Assembly: GCA_016763095.1 (NCBI GenBank)
Contig: JAESUK010000058.1
Coordinates: forward strand, 1-18,364
Direction: 5' to 3'
DNA from: Alphaproteobacteria bacterium
GTDB taxonomy: Bacteria > Pseudomonadota > Alphaproteobacteria > Micavibrionales > Micavibrionaceae
DNA length: 18,364 nucleotides
Shown piece after piece: positions 1 through 8,324 of the stretch. Made by a program: the position numbers and the translations under genes. The notes beneath the pieces are model-generated. The model had not been told where the DNA came from and did not search any database. It was given only the letters and a program-made list of their open reading frames with translations. Position 1 is the first letter of the stretch; the number at the start of each line of letters is the position of its first letter.

Positions 1-533
1 GCTATTTGATAACCGAAAGGTGTTGCGCCAATTTTAGGGATGGATAACCCGCCCGTTGCAATGACCAAAGATTGGCTTATGAACCGACCTTTGCTTGTAC
101 CAACGGTGTAACAATCATCCGCATAAGAAACCTTGTCGATTATGGTTTGCATGCTGATCTCTACGTTCGCGTCGTCACATTCTTTGAGCAACATATCAAT
201 GATGTTTTGCGCGCTATCGTCACAAAATTGTTGTCCGAGTGTTTTCTCGTGATATTGGATGCCGTGCTTTTCAACCAATGCTATGAAGTCTTGCGGTGTG
301 TAGCCACTTAATGCCGATTTACAGAAATGTTTGTTTTGAGACAAAAAGTTCGTGGGGCTTGTGTGAATATTTGTGAAGTTACAGCGCCCGCCACCAGAGA
401 TGCGAATTTTCTCAGCCACTTTTTTGGAGTGGTCAAGAAGGAGCACAGAGCGCCCACGCTTTCCCGCCTCAATGGCACACATCAAGCCTGCGGCACCAAC
501 GCCTATAATGATGACATCGTGAGTTTTATTCAT
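1..533 (-). CDS. NAD(P)/FAD-dependent oxidoreductase, BaiN/HI0933 family (partial, runs off the left edge)
   Basis: The minus strand is open from an ATG at 533 to the window edge, giving the first 177 codons. The N-terminus is a dinucleotide-binding Rossmann fold: a hydrophobic strand, then GVGAAG at residues 11-16 (GxGxxG) and an acidic residue at the end of the second strand (D34). The motif GGGRCNFTN at about residues 47-55 is typical of the HI0933/BaiN (YhiN-like) flavoproteins, whose cellular substrate is mostly unknown. A second flavin-fold segment (VIATGGLSIPKIGAT) lies near the edge. The start overlaps the stop of the upstream sulP gene as TAATG, so it is probably translated by coupling. 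The family call is secure; the substrate cannot be inferred. The C-terminal half is outside the window. Confidence 0.85.
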   Translation of the reverse strand, partial: MNKTHDVIIIGVGAAGLMCAIEAGKRGRSVLLLDHSKKVAEKIRISGGGRCNFTNIHTSPTNFLSQNKHFCKSALSGYTPQDFIALVEKHGIQYHEKTLGQQFCDDSAQNIIDMLLKECDDANVEISMQTIIDKVSYADDCYTVGTSKGRFISQSLVIATGGLSIPKIGATPFGYQI

Positions 534-2077
534 TAGCTTTTCGCTGTATCCGTCATTTCTTTTTCATAGTCTACGACAATACCATAGTGCGGGTCTTCGA
601 TCGTATCAAGTTCCACCATGTGTGACGCATTCTTAAGAAGAAGCTTACAGTCAGAGCTTAGGTGAACAAGTTGAAGTTTTTTGCCGAGCTTGTTGTATTT
701 TTCTACAAGTTCATCAATGGCTTGAAGCGCAGAATGATCCCAAACCCGTGTATTTTTAAAATCAATAATTACGTGATCAGGGTCGTCCTTTGGTTCGAAC
801 AAGTCTTTGAAACTTGTGACGGAACCGAAAAATAATGGTCCATACAATGAGTAAACGCGAGTTCCATTGGTATCTTTTCCTTGGCTGATCCAAATGTGAT
901 GTGCGGATTTCCACGCAAAAACAAGCGCAGAGATAATCACACCAACAATTACCGCAATGGCGAGGTCGGTTGCAACGGTGATTGCTGTAACTGCAATAAT
1001 AACGATGAAGTCTTCTTTGGGAATTTTTCTAAAGAGGCGGATGCTTCCCCATGCAAATGTGCCGATGACAACCATCATCATCACGCCTGTAAGTGCTGCG
1101 AGTGGGATGATCTCAATGAGACCAGAGGCAAATAGGATGAAGGCAAGAAGCACAAGGGCGGCTGTTATTCCAGATAAGCGTCCACGTCCCCCAGAGTTAA
1201 TATTAATCATAGATTGCCCGATCATAGCGCACCCACCCATACCCCCAAAGAAGCCCGTTGCAATGTTGGCAACACCTTGACCCACACATTCTTGTGCTGT
1301 GCGTCCGCGGGTTTCAGTCATTTCATCAATTAAGCGGAGGGTTAAAAGGGATTCAATCAAACCGATTGCTGCTAATATAAGTGCATATGGGAAGATGATT
1401 GTAAGTGTTTCCATGTCAAATGGCACAGATGGTATGTGCAAGCTTGGAAGGCTTCCTGCGATGGATGCCAAGTCGCCAACGGTTCTTGTATCAAGGTTTA
1501 ACCCAATTACAATTGCTGTGATGGTAACAATGGCCACCAAAGGTGATGGAATGGCTTTTGTAAGTTTTGGAAACAGCCAGATAATAGCCATGGTTAGCAC
1601 GGTGAGGCTTAACATTAGCCCCATTGCTTGCTCACCCATCCATGCACCGTCAATTTTGAATTGCCCAAGCTGTGCCAAGAAGATCACGATTGCGAGACCG
1701 TTTACAAAGCCAAGCATGACAGGGTATGGAACAAGGCGGATAAATTTCCCGAGAGAGAAGATACCCGCTAACATTTGTAATATTCCCATGAGGACAACGG
1801 TTGCGAATAAGTATTCTACACCGTGCTGTGCAACGAGGGACACCATGACAACAGCAAGCGCGCCCGTTGCGCCAGAGATCATGCCTGAACGTCCACCAGG
1901 GATTGAAGTGATAAGACCCACCATAAAGGCGGCATATAGACCCACCAAAGGCTCAACGCCTGCAACAAATGCAAAAGCGATGGCTTCAGGCACAAGAGCA
2001 AAGGCTACGGTTAAACCTGAAAGGAGGTCTGCTTTTGGATTTTCAGTTAAATTAAAACGTCTTACTAAACGGATCAT
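533..2077 (-). CDS. SulP family inorganic anion transporter with C-terminal STAS domain
   Basis: This 514-residue protein is an inner-membrane SulP/SLC26 transporter. Residues about 15-395 are a series of hydrophobic helices with the family's early signature (DLLSGLTVAFALVPEAIAFA) and the following GMISGATGALAVVM segment. Residues about 410-505 form a cytoplasmic STAS domain (VIIDFKNTRVWDHSALQAI). Length is normal. An in-frame TGA lies only six codons upstream of the ATG, so the start is well bounded. The Shine-Dalgarno is weak (AAGG about 12 nt away). Members carry sulfate, bicarbonate or other anions; the substrate here cannot be read from sequence. It is the first gene of an apparent two-gene unit with the flavoprotein, divergent from argG. 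Confidence 0.93.
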   Translation of the reverse strand: MIRLVRRFNLTENPKADLLSGLTVAFALVPEAIAFAFVAGVEPLVGLYAAFMVGLITSIPGGRSGMISGATGALAVVMVSLVAQHGVEYLFATVVLMGILQMLAGIFSLGKFIRLVPYPVMLGFVNGLAIVIFLAQLGQFKIDGAWMGEQAMGLMLSLTVLTMAIIWLFPKLTKAIPSPLVAIVTITAIVIGLNLDTRTVGDLASIAGSLPSLHIPSVPFDMETLTIIFPYALILAAIGLIESLLTLRLIDEMTETRGRTAQECVGQGVANIATGFFGGMGGCAMIGQSMININSGGRGRLSGITAALVLLAFILFASGLIEIIPLAALTGVMMMVVIGTFAWGSIRLFRKIPKEDFIVIIAVTAITVATDLAIAVIVGVIISALVFAWKSAHHIWISQGKDTNGTRVYSLYGPLFFGSVTSFKDLFEPKDDPDHVIIDFKNTRVWDHSALQAIDELVEKYNKLGKKLQLVHLSSDCKLLLKNASHMVELDTIEDPHYGIVVDYEKEMTDTAKS

Positions 2078-2420
2078 GGAATTACATAGCCTTCAAAATC
2101 ATTGTTTTTATTTTCTGCGCTTTGTCTACAGTGATGTCGTTGTGATGTAAAGGAAAAGCTTGGTTTTGGAGTGACGGTAAAATCAATTTCTTGACAAATA
2201 TTGAGGTTGTATGACTAAATAACCATATGAGTAAGATGATTTTTACAACAACAGTTCTTCGACGACGTACACGATGTATCACCGCGTTGTGACGAGAACT
2301 GACTTATTCTAGAATTCCCAAGATTTAAAATTTCTATTATTTGTCTGCTTCTTTTGAAGTGTCGCGGCGCATTTATTCATTTCAGATTTTCAAAATTTAA
2401 TAGCTTAATAGGAGCAGAAC
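2078..2420. promoter_or_regulatory. Divergent intergenic region between sulP and argG
   Basis: These 343 bases hold no convincing gene. A 66-codon minus ORF here (2282 to 2082) has no recognisable composition or ribosome site. On the plus strand a perfect -35 hexamer TTGACA sits at 2191-2196, but the best -10 at 18-bp spacing (CTAAAT, 2215-2220) matches only half the consensus. A compact dyad-rich block at 2254-2299 could fold as an outer stem (GTTCT.../...AGAAC) enclosing two small hairpins. The argG ribosome site AGGAG is at 2410-2414, six bases before the ATG. No clear promoter for sulP was found. Confidence 0.4.
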
Positions 2421-3665
2421 ATGACAAAACAAAAAGTTGTACTCGCATATTCAGGAGGACTGGATACATCAGTAATTTTAAAGTGGCTTATGGAAGAAGG
2501 CTATGAGGTTATTGCCTATATGGCAGACGTCGGGCAGAAGGAAGATTTTGCGGCAGCAAAAGAAAAAGCCCTTAAGATTGGAGCGAGTAAGGTCTATGTC
2601 GAAGACCTCAAGAAAGAGTTCATCACGGATTATATCTTCCCAGCATTCTCGGCGAATGCGGTTTATGAGGGGCGGTACTTGCTTGGTACATCGTTGGCGC
2701 GTCCTATTATTGCGAAACGCCAGATTGAAATTGCAGCTCTTGAGGGCGCGGTTTATGTTTCTCATGGCGCAACGGGGAAGGGTAATGATCAGGTGCGTTT
2801 TGAACTTGCTTATTATGCCTTGAACCCTGAGATACAAGTTCTTGCACCATGGAAGATGCAGAACTTCCTTGATCAATTTAAAGGACGGGGTGATATGTTG
2901 GCTTATGCGGATAAGTACAGTATCCCTGTAACGGCAACTGCGTCTAAGCCATATTCTGAAGATGACAATTTACTTCATATTTCTCATGAAGCAGGGATTT
3001 TGGAAGATCCAAATGTGGCTGCTGGTGAGGATGTTTATTCTCATACATGTGCGCCTGAACTTGCGCCCGATGTAGCAGACATGATTACACTTAGCTTTGA
3101 AAAAGGATTTCCGACGAAGGTTGTTAATCAGGCAGATGGAACAACAGCTACAGATCCTCTTGAGTTGTTTTTGTATCTCAACACGATGGGTGCAAAGCAC
3201 GGGATTGGTCGTTTAGATATGGTCGAAAATCGGTATGTGGGGATTAAGTCTCGGGGTGTTTATGAGACTCCTGGGGGGGAGATTCTTCTTCAAGCCCATA
3301 AAGACATTGAAGGGCTTACCATGGATCGTGAAGTGATGCATTTGCGAGATATGTTGACGTTGAAAATTGCGGATGTGATTTATAATGGCTATTGGTTCTC
3401 GCCAGAAATGGAGTTTCTACTTCATGCTATTGAAAAGAGCCAAGAGAATGTAGATGGTGATGTGACACTTAAGCTCTATAAGGGAATGGCTTATCCTGTG
3501 GCACGTAAATCTGAGAAGTCGCTTTATAGTCCTGAGCTTTCCTCTATGGATGAAGAAGGTGGTTATAACCAAGAAGATGCACAAGGGTTTATCAAAATTA
3601 ATGCTATTCGTTTGAAGACAAATCCTGTGAGTGCTGCAGTTGTTAAAGCGGAGATAGCGGCATGA
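2421..3665 (+). CDS. argG: Argininosuccinate synthase
   Basis: ArgG condenses citrulline and aspartate, using ATP, to argininosuccinate in the cytoplasm. It is the penultimate step of arginine synthesis. The 414-residue protein has the ATP-pyrophosphatase P-loop AYSGGLDTS at residues 9-17, the EGRYLLGTSLARP segment at 83-95 and HGATGKGNDQVRFE from residue 115. These are all diagnostic of the family, and the length is normal. A good AGGAG site six bases upstream fixes the start. It is followed by argH with a four-base ATGA overlap, so the two form an operon with coupled translation. Confidence 0.97.
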   Translation: MTKQKVVLAYSGGLDTSVILKWLMEEGYEVIAYMADVGQKEDFAAAKEKALKIGASKVYVEDLKKEFITDYIFPAFSANAVYEGRYLLGTSLARPIIAKRQIEIAALEGAVYVSHGATGKGNDQVRFELAYYALNPEIQVLAPWKMQNFLDQFKGRGDMLAYADKYSIPVTATASKPYSEDDNLLHISHEAGILEDPNVAAGEDVYSHTCAPELAPDVADMITLSFEKGFPTKVVNQADGTTATDPLELFLYLNTMGAKHGIGRLDMVENRYVGIKSRGVYETPGGEILLQAHKDIEGLTMDREVMHLRDMLTLKIADVIYNGYWFSPEMEFLLHAIEKSQENVDGDVTLKLYKGMAYPVARKSEKSLYSPELSSMDEEGGYNQEDAQGFIKINAIRLKTNPVSAAVVKAEIAA

Positions 3666-5005
3666 GTAATGCACAGAAGACATCGCATAAAATGTGGGGT
3701 GGGCGTTTCGAGTCCGCTCCCGATGATATCATGGTCGAAATCAATGCCTCTATTGATGTTGATAAACGTCTATATGGGCAGGATATCCAAGGGTCGTTGG
3801 CGCATGTAAAGATGCTCGGTGCGTGTGACATTATTGAAAAATCTGATGTTGAGGCAATTTCTAAGGGGCTTCTACAGGTCAAGGATGAGATTGAAGCGGA
3901 TGACTTTGTTTTTAAAGCAGAGTTGGAAGATATTCATATGAATATTGAGGCGCGATTGACTGAAATTATTGGTGATGTTGCGGGGAAACTTCATACTGCG
4001 CGTTCTCGAAACGATCAGGTCGCGACAGATTTTCGTCTCTGGATGAAGCAATCGATTGTCGCACTTATAGAAGAGGTCTCATCATTTGAAGCAATTTTGA
4101 AAACCAAAATTCAAGAGCATGAAATGACGATTATGCCCGGATTTACGCATTTGCAAATTGCGCAACCTGTGACTTTAGCGTTGCATTTTGGGGCATGGTC
4201 TTCGATGATTGGTCGGGATAAGATGCGTCTTCGAGACTGTTTGGAGCGTATGGATGAGTGCCCATTAGGTGCGGCAGCGTTGGCAGGAACTTCGTTTCCG
4301 ATTGATCGAGACATGACGGCAAGCGAGCTTGGGTTTGCGCGTCCTGTTGCCAATACGATGGACGCGGTTGCATCGCGTGACTTTGTTTTGGAGTTCTTAT
4401 CAACGTGTAGTATTTGTGCCATCCATCTTTCACGGTTTGCTGAGGAATTGATTATATGGTCAACGGTGCAGTTTAACTATGTACGTTTGAGTGATAGTTT
4501 CACGACGGGAAGCTCTATTATGCCACAAAAGAAGAATCCTGATGCGGCAGAGCTTGTTCGGGGGAGTAGCGGTAAAATTGTTGGTCATTTAACGCAGATG
4601 TTGATTATTATGAAAGGGCTACCTCTGACATACAACAAGGATATGCAAGATGATAAAGAAATAACATTTCAGGCGTATGATATGTTGTCGCTATGTTTGC
4701 GCGCGATGACGGGAATGGTCGGCAGTATGGATGTTCACGTTGAGCAAATGCGCGCGGACACAGAAAATGGATTTTCTACGGCAACTGACTTGGCTGATTG
4801 GCTTGTTAGAACGCTGAAAATGCCTTTTCGCCGTGCGCACCATGTGACGGGTCAGATTGTAAAAATGGCGGAGAATAATAGATGTCAGCTTGATGCTCTC
4901 TCTTTGGCGGATATGCAGTCTGTAGAGGCAGGAATCGATGAAACGATCTACGATTGTTTGACCGTTGATGGTGCTGTGCGTTCTCGGTTGTTTAAAGATG
5001 TGTGA
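3662..5005 (+). CDS. argH: Argininosuccinate lyase (slightly short C-terminus)
   Basis: ArgH splits argininosuccinate to arginine and fumarate and belongs to the fumarase/aspartase superfamily. The 447-residue protein shows the three conserved regions: HTARSRNDQV at 111-120, PGFTHLQIAQP at about 149-159 and the signature loop GSSIMPQKKNPD at 283-294, which carries the catalytic serine. It starts inside the argG stop (ATGA overlap). The C-terminus stops at ...AVRSRLFKDV. Most ArgH proteins continue from this point with a short tail containing a GGT(A/S)P-like motif, which is absent here. The gene ends nine bases from the convergent hisD gene, and no frame of the remaining bases restores that tail. 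The active-site residues are intact, so it is probably functional. Confidence 0.96.
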   Translation: MSNAQKTSHKMWGGRFESAPDDIMVEINASIDVDKRLYGQDIQGSLAHVKMLGACDIIEKSDVEAISKGLLQVKDEIEADDFVFKAELEDIHMNIEARLTEIIGDVAGKLHTARSRNDQVATDFRLWMKQSIVALIEEVSSFEAILKTKIQEHEMTIMPGFTHLQIAQPVTLALHFGAWSSMIGRDKMRLRDCLERMDECPLGAAALAGTSFPIDRDMTASELGFARPVANTMDAVASRDFVLEFLSTCSICAIHLSRFAEELIIWSTVQFNYVRLSDSFTTGSSIMPQKKNPDAAELVRGSSGKIVGHLTQMLIIMKGLPLTYNKDMQDDKEITFQAYDMLSLCLRAMTGMVGSMDVHVEQMRADTENGFSTATDLADWLVRTLKMPFRRAHHVTGQIVKMAENNRCQLDALSLADMQSVEAGIDETIYDCLTVDGAVRSRLFKDV

Positions 5006-5014
5006 TATTTCCCT

Positions 5015-6307
5015 TTAGTCTTTAAGCCTCAGAGATACAGCATTCGCGTGGGCATCTAATCCTTCGAGATTTGCGATGTCGATGATGGTTCTTGATAGGC
5101 TTTCGAGACCCTTGCGGGATAATTTTTGTACGGTGATTGTTTTTTGGAAGGCTTCGACGCTTAACCCCGAATAATTTTTGGCGTATCCGTATGTTGGTAG
5201 GACGTGGTTTGTCCCACTACAGTAGTCTCCTGCGGATTCTGGGGACCAAGGACCAACGAAAATTGATCCTGCGTGAATGATTTGATCTACATATTGCTCG
5301 GCGTTATCAAAGCATAGAATTAAGTGTTCTGCCGCGTATGCGTTGGCTATCTCTATGGCTTGGGTCATGTCTTCGGCAATAATAGAAATGCTTTTTTCTA
5401 GTGATTGTTCAATAATGGCTGTGCGAGAGAGGGCTTTTCTTTGGTTCTCTATCTCTTTTAATACATTGTCTCTCATGTGTGTGGATGTTGATATGAGGAC
5501 GGCTTGGGATAGGGGGTCGTGTTCTGCTTGGGACAATAGGTCTGCTGCGGCGAATATTGGGTTTGTGGTGTCATCTGCAATTACGCACACTTCTGACGGT
5601 CCTGCTGGCATGTCGAGGGCTGCGCCATTTGGACATTCAGAGACAATTTTCTTTGCGGAGGTGACGTAAGTGTTTCCTGGACCAAATATCTTATCAACGC
5701 TTGGAATCGTTTCTGTTCCATATGCCATGGCGGCGATGGCTTGCGCGCCACCTACTTTAAATATTGTTGCAATTCCACATAGTTGTGCGGCGTAGAGGAT
5801 GTGCGGATTGATTCCGCCATTCTTGTCGCATGGCGTACACATGATACGGTTTTTACAGCCTGCAATCTGAGATGGAATGCCGTTCATCAGGGCTGTGGAA
5901 ACCAGCGGTGCTGTTCCTCCTGGGACGTATAGACCAACGGACTCTAAGGGGACAACACGTCGTTCGCATTGTATGTCGTTGCTTATGTTTTCTGAGAATG
6001 CTCTTAAGCCTTGGTTTTTGTGAAATAGCGTAATGTTGTTATAGGCTATCTCTATGGCTTGTTTCTTATCTTGGGCTATCGTGGATGAGGCGTGTTTCAT
6101 TTCCTCTTTTGATACTTTTAAGTTGTTTAATTCAACCTTGTCGAAGCGTTTTGTATAGGATTTAACCGCTTTGTCACCGTTGGCTTTTACATCCTCAACG
6201 ATTTGTCTGGTCGATGATGTGATGTTTTGATCGTTCTGCGTTGTTGGGCGAGATAGACATTCTTTTCGTTCGCTTTGTGTCAGTGTATTCCAATCAAAGT
6301 TTTTCAT
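5015..6307 (-). CDS. hisD: Histidinol dehydrogenase
   Basis: HisD carries out the last two steps of histidine synthesis, oxidising L-histidinol through histidinal to histidine with two NAD+; it is a zinc enzyme. All key residues are visible and lie one position later than in the E. coli enzyme: zinc ligands Q260 and H263 (LLSQAEHD), D361 (SAGDYCSGTNH) and H420 (LEGLDAHA), and catalytic E327-H328 (AYAAEHL). The GPGNTYVTSAKK motif is at 209-220. The 430-residue length is normal. The start overlaps the stop of the upstream DUF1489 gene as TAATG. No other his gene is in the window, so hisD sits apart from a classical his operon here, at the end of the map-radC-DUF1489 unit. Confidence 0.97.
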   Translation of the reverse strand: MKNFDWNTLTQSERKECLSRPTTQNDQNITSSTRQIVEDVKANGDKAVKSYTKRFDKVELNNLKVSKEEMKHASSTIAQDKKQAIEIAYNNITLFHKNQGLRAFSENISNDIQCERRVVPLESVGLYVPGGTAPLVSTALMNGIPSQIAGCKNRIMCTPCDKNGGINPHILYAAQLCGIATIFKVGGAQAIAAMAYGTETIPSVDKIFGPGNTYVTSAKKIVSECPNGAALDMPAGPSEVCVIADDTTNPIFAAADLLSQAEHDPLSQAVLISTSTHMRDNVLKEIENQRKALSRTAIIEQSLEKSISIIAEDMTQAIEIANAYAAEHLILCFDNAEQYVDQIIHAGSIFVGPWSPESAGDYCSGTNHVLPTYGYAKNYSGLSVEAFQKTITVQKLSRKGLESLSRTIIDIANLEGLDAHANAVSLRLKD

Positions 6308-6741
6308 TATAGTAATCCCATCTCTTCAAGCTCATTTTTCATGTCTTCTGGCGGTGTGTCACAAACATCTTGCCCGAGATAGATGCTCCTGTCTTCTGGC
6401 ACATCTGCGAGTTTTAGATAGCGCCATCCTTGGAAGGGACGGCGCGGTGTTGATACGGTCTGTACCATCTCTGTTGATTGCATGATCATGCATTTGGTGC
6501 CGTTATCAGTTTCTACCATTTCAAATCCAAGGATTTTCGCACGGCATTGAATACGGTTTTTTATCACACGGTAAATTGAGCCTTCACTGCGGATAATGTC
6601 ATCGGCTTGCCTTGGTTTGTAGCGTGTCCAACAGGGCACAGCTTTTTGCCCGTAGTACTCAACAGCTTCTCTCTTTTGAAGTTCGTAGAAGTCTTGCAGG
6701 GTTTCTATGCCAACCACCAGTTTGATCATGTGGACTGGCAT
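6307..6741 (-). CDS. DUF1489 family protein
   Basis: The 144-residue protein has the features of DUF1489, a family of unknown function found mainly in alphaproteobacteria. It begins HMIKLVVGIE, has a central IYRVIKNRIQCRAKILGFE strand-rich segment, and carries the conserved PRRPFQGWRYL motif near the C-terminal third. The open frame extends to 6804, but I chose the internal ATG at 6741: the protein then begins MPVHMIKL, as family members do, the ATG follows the radC stop by one base, and an AAGGG site lies about ten bases upstream. Its stop overlaps the hisD start (TAATG). No signal peptide or membrane segment is visible. The biochemical role is unknown. Confidence 0.85.
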   Translation of the reverse strand: MPVHMIKLVVGIETLQDFYELQKREAVEYYGQKAVPCWTRYKPRQADDIIRSEGSIYRVIKNRIQCRAKILGFEMVETDNGTKCMIMQSTEMVQTVSTPRRPFQGWRYLKLADVPEDRSIYLGQDVCDTPPEDMKNELEEMGLL

Positions 6742-6742
6742 T

Positions 6743-7435
6743 TTAAATAAGCCCTTCGCTCTTAAAACTTGTGTACCCGTTTTTAGAAATGATGACATGA
6801 TCATGAATGATTATATTAAACGGGTTTGCCGCCGCGATGATGTCTTGTGTAAGATTAATGTCGGGTTGGCTCGGCGAGGGATTTCCGCTTGGGTGGTTAT
6901 GTACCAGAATAAGCGCGGTTGCGCCGACATTGAGGGCGCGTTTAATGATTTCTCGCGGATAAGCGGGGGTATGGTCAATTGTGCCTGTTTGCTGAACCTC
7001 ATCGCCGATGAGTTCGTTTTTTTTGTTTAGGAACAGAAGACGGAATTGCTCCTTGGTTTCGTGTGCCATGGAGGCATAAAGATAATCTGTGAGGCGTGAC
7101 CATGAGTTGAGAATAGGTTGTTTTGTAACATCCTGCTTCATCATTGTTAATGCGCCTGCCTCAATGCATTTGAGGGCAATGGCGCTGTTCTCTGAAAGCC
7201 CAAACCCCGTAAGCTCGTGAATTTCCGCGTGTACAACCCCAGAGAATGATCCGAATCTCTGGATAAGGTCTTTGGTTAGTGGCTTTACATCCCGACGGGG
7301 GATCGCCATGAATAAGATGAGTTCTAAAAGCTCATAATCTTGAAGTGCCTCTGTTCCACCTTGTGCAAAGCGCTGGCGTAGACGATCTCTATGCCCTGAA
7401 TAGTGTGGAGCTTCTTTTTTCTGAACGCTAGTCAT
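6743..7435 (-). CDS. radC: RadC family JAB/MPN-domain protein
   Basis: RadC-family proteins join an N-terminal helix-hairpin-helix-like region to a C-terminal JAB (JAMM metalloprotease-like) domain. Despite the name, a DNA-repair role is doubtful and the function is not settled. Using the ATG at 7435 the protein has 230 residues. The N-terminal region shows HRDRLRQRF and an ELLELILF helix. The JAMM motif HNHPSG places putative metal ligands at H179 and H181, with D192 in PSPSQPD. The open frame begins at 7513, but that start would overlap map by 86 bases and family members begin just before the HRxRLRxRF motif. With the 7435 start the overlap with map is eight bases. No purine-rich site precedes it, so coupled translation is likely. 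Confidence 0.88.
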   Translation of the reverse strand: MTSVQKKEAPHYSGHRDRLRQRFAQGGTEALQDYELLELILFMAIPRRDVKPLTKDLIQRFGSFSGVVHAEIHELTGFGLSENSAIALKCIEAGALTMMKQDVTKQPILNSWSRLTDYLYASMAHETKEQFRLLFLNKKNELIGDEVQQTGTIDHTPAYPREIIKRALNVGATALILVHNHPSGNPSPSQPDINLTQDIIAAANPFNIIIHDHVIISKNGYTSFKSEGLI

Positions 7436-8288
7436 ATGGAGGTTTTGTCCAGCCCTTCGGAGAAAGCGTGAATATTTCAAAGCCATCTTCGGTGACTGCC
7501 AAGGAATGTTCAAACTGTGCGGAAAGCTTTTTGTCTTTTGTGACGGCTGTCCATTTGTCGTTTAACATTTTGGTTTTCCATGTTCCGACATTGATCATTG
7601 GTTCGATTGTAAAGAACATGCCGGGTTCAAAGATTGTTGTTGTGTAAGGGTCATCGTAATGAAGCACAGATGGAGCAGCGTGAAAGACTTGTCCCAAACC
7701 GTGTCCGCAGAATTCGCGGACAACACCAAAGCGCGCTTTTTCTGCCATGTCTTGAATCGCGCGCCCAACATCGCGGAGTGATCCCCCCGGTTTAACCTGT
7801 TCGATTCCTGCCATCATGCAGTCATATGTTGTGGTTACGAGGCGCTTTGCCATGACCGATGGTTTGTTACCAACAAAGAACATACGGCTTGTGTCGCCAT
7901 GCCAGCCATCAACAATAACGGTTACATCGATGTTTAAAACATCCCCGTTCATGAGTTTTTTATCACATGGGATGCCGTGGCACACAACGTTGTTGATAGA
8001 GGTGCAAATCGATTTTGGGAAAGGAGGGCGGTCGCCTTCTCCTCCGTAATTAAGGGGCGCAGGGATTGCACCGTTTTTTGTGATGAAGTCAAAGCATAGC
8101 TTGTCGAGTTCATCAGTTGTGACACCTGGTTGCACGTGCGGTGTGATCATGTCCAATGTTTGTGCACCGAGTTTCCCCGCTTTGCGCATGCCTTCAAAAC
8201 CAGCTTTTCCGTGGATTGTGATGCCTTCTTCATTGATGTTGAGTGCGTTCATTTTTTTTTGTTCTCTTTGTTTTTTTGTATTTTCCAT
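7428..8288 (-). CDS. map: Methionine aminopeptidase, type I
   Basis: MAP removes the initiator methionine from nascent proteins. The 286-residue protein has the pita-bread fold residues: substrate-binding H104 (VVCHGIP), metal ligands D121 (NIDVT) and D132 (HGDTS), H196 (CGHGLG), E229 (FTIEPM) and E260 (QFEHSLAV). A short insertion in NYGGEGDRPPFPKSICTS makes this loop longer than in E. coli MAP. The start is ambiguous. The ATG at 8288 has only a distant GAGG, and an internal ATG at 8252 (MNALNINEEG) would give 274 residues. The stretch between them is lysine- and glutamine-rich and is encoded by runs of seven and nine A. It is the first gene of the map-radC-DUF1489-hisD unit. Confidence 0.96.
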   Translation of the reverse strand: MENTKKQREQKKMNALNINEEGITIHGKAGFEGMRKAGKLGAQTLDMITPHVQPGVTTDELDKLCFDFITKNGAIPAPLNYGGEGDRPPFPKSICTSINNVVCHGIPCDKKLMNGDVLNIDVTVIVDGWHGDTSRMFFVGNKPSVMAKRLVTTTYDCMMAGIEQVKPGGSLRDVGRAIQDMAEKARFGVVREFCGHGLGQVFHAAPSVLHYDDPYTTTIFEPGMFFTIEPMINVGTWKTKMLNDKWTAVTKDKKLSAQFEHSLAVTEDGFEIFTLSPKGWTKPPYD

Positions 8289-8324
8289 GATTAAATAACC
8301 TCAAATACAGAAAGAAGTCCAGTT

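Noticed and set aside
1299..2150. 283-codon plus-strand ORF antisense to sulP
   Set aside because: It is the mirror of a clearly coding SulP gene, its protein is low-grade Pro/Ala/Arg/Ser-rich sequence with no family likeness, and it has no ribosome site.
2082..2282. 66-codon minus-strand ORF in the sulP-argG gap
   Set aside because: It has no recognisable domain, an Arg- and Ile-rich mixed composition and no ribosome site; it lies where regulatory DNA is expected.
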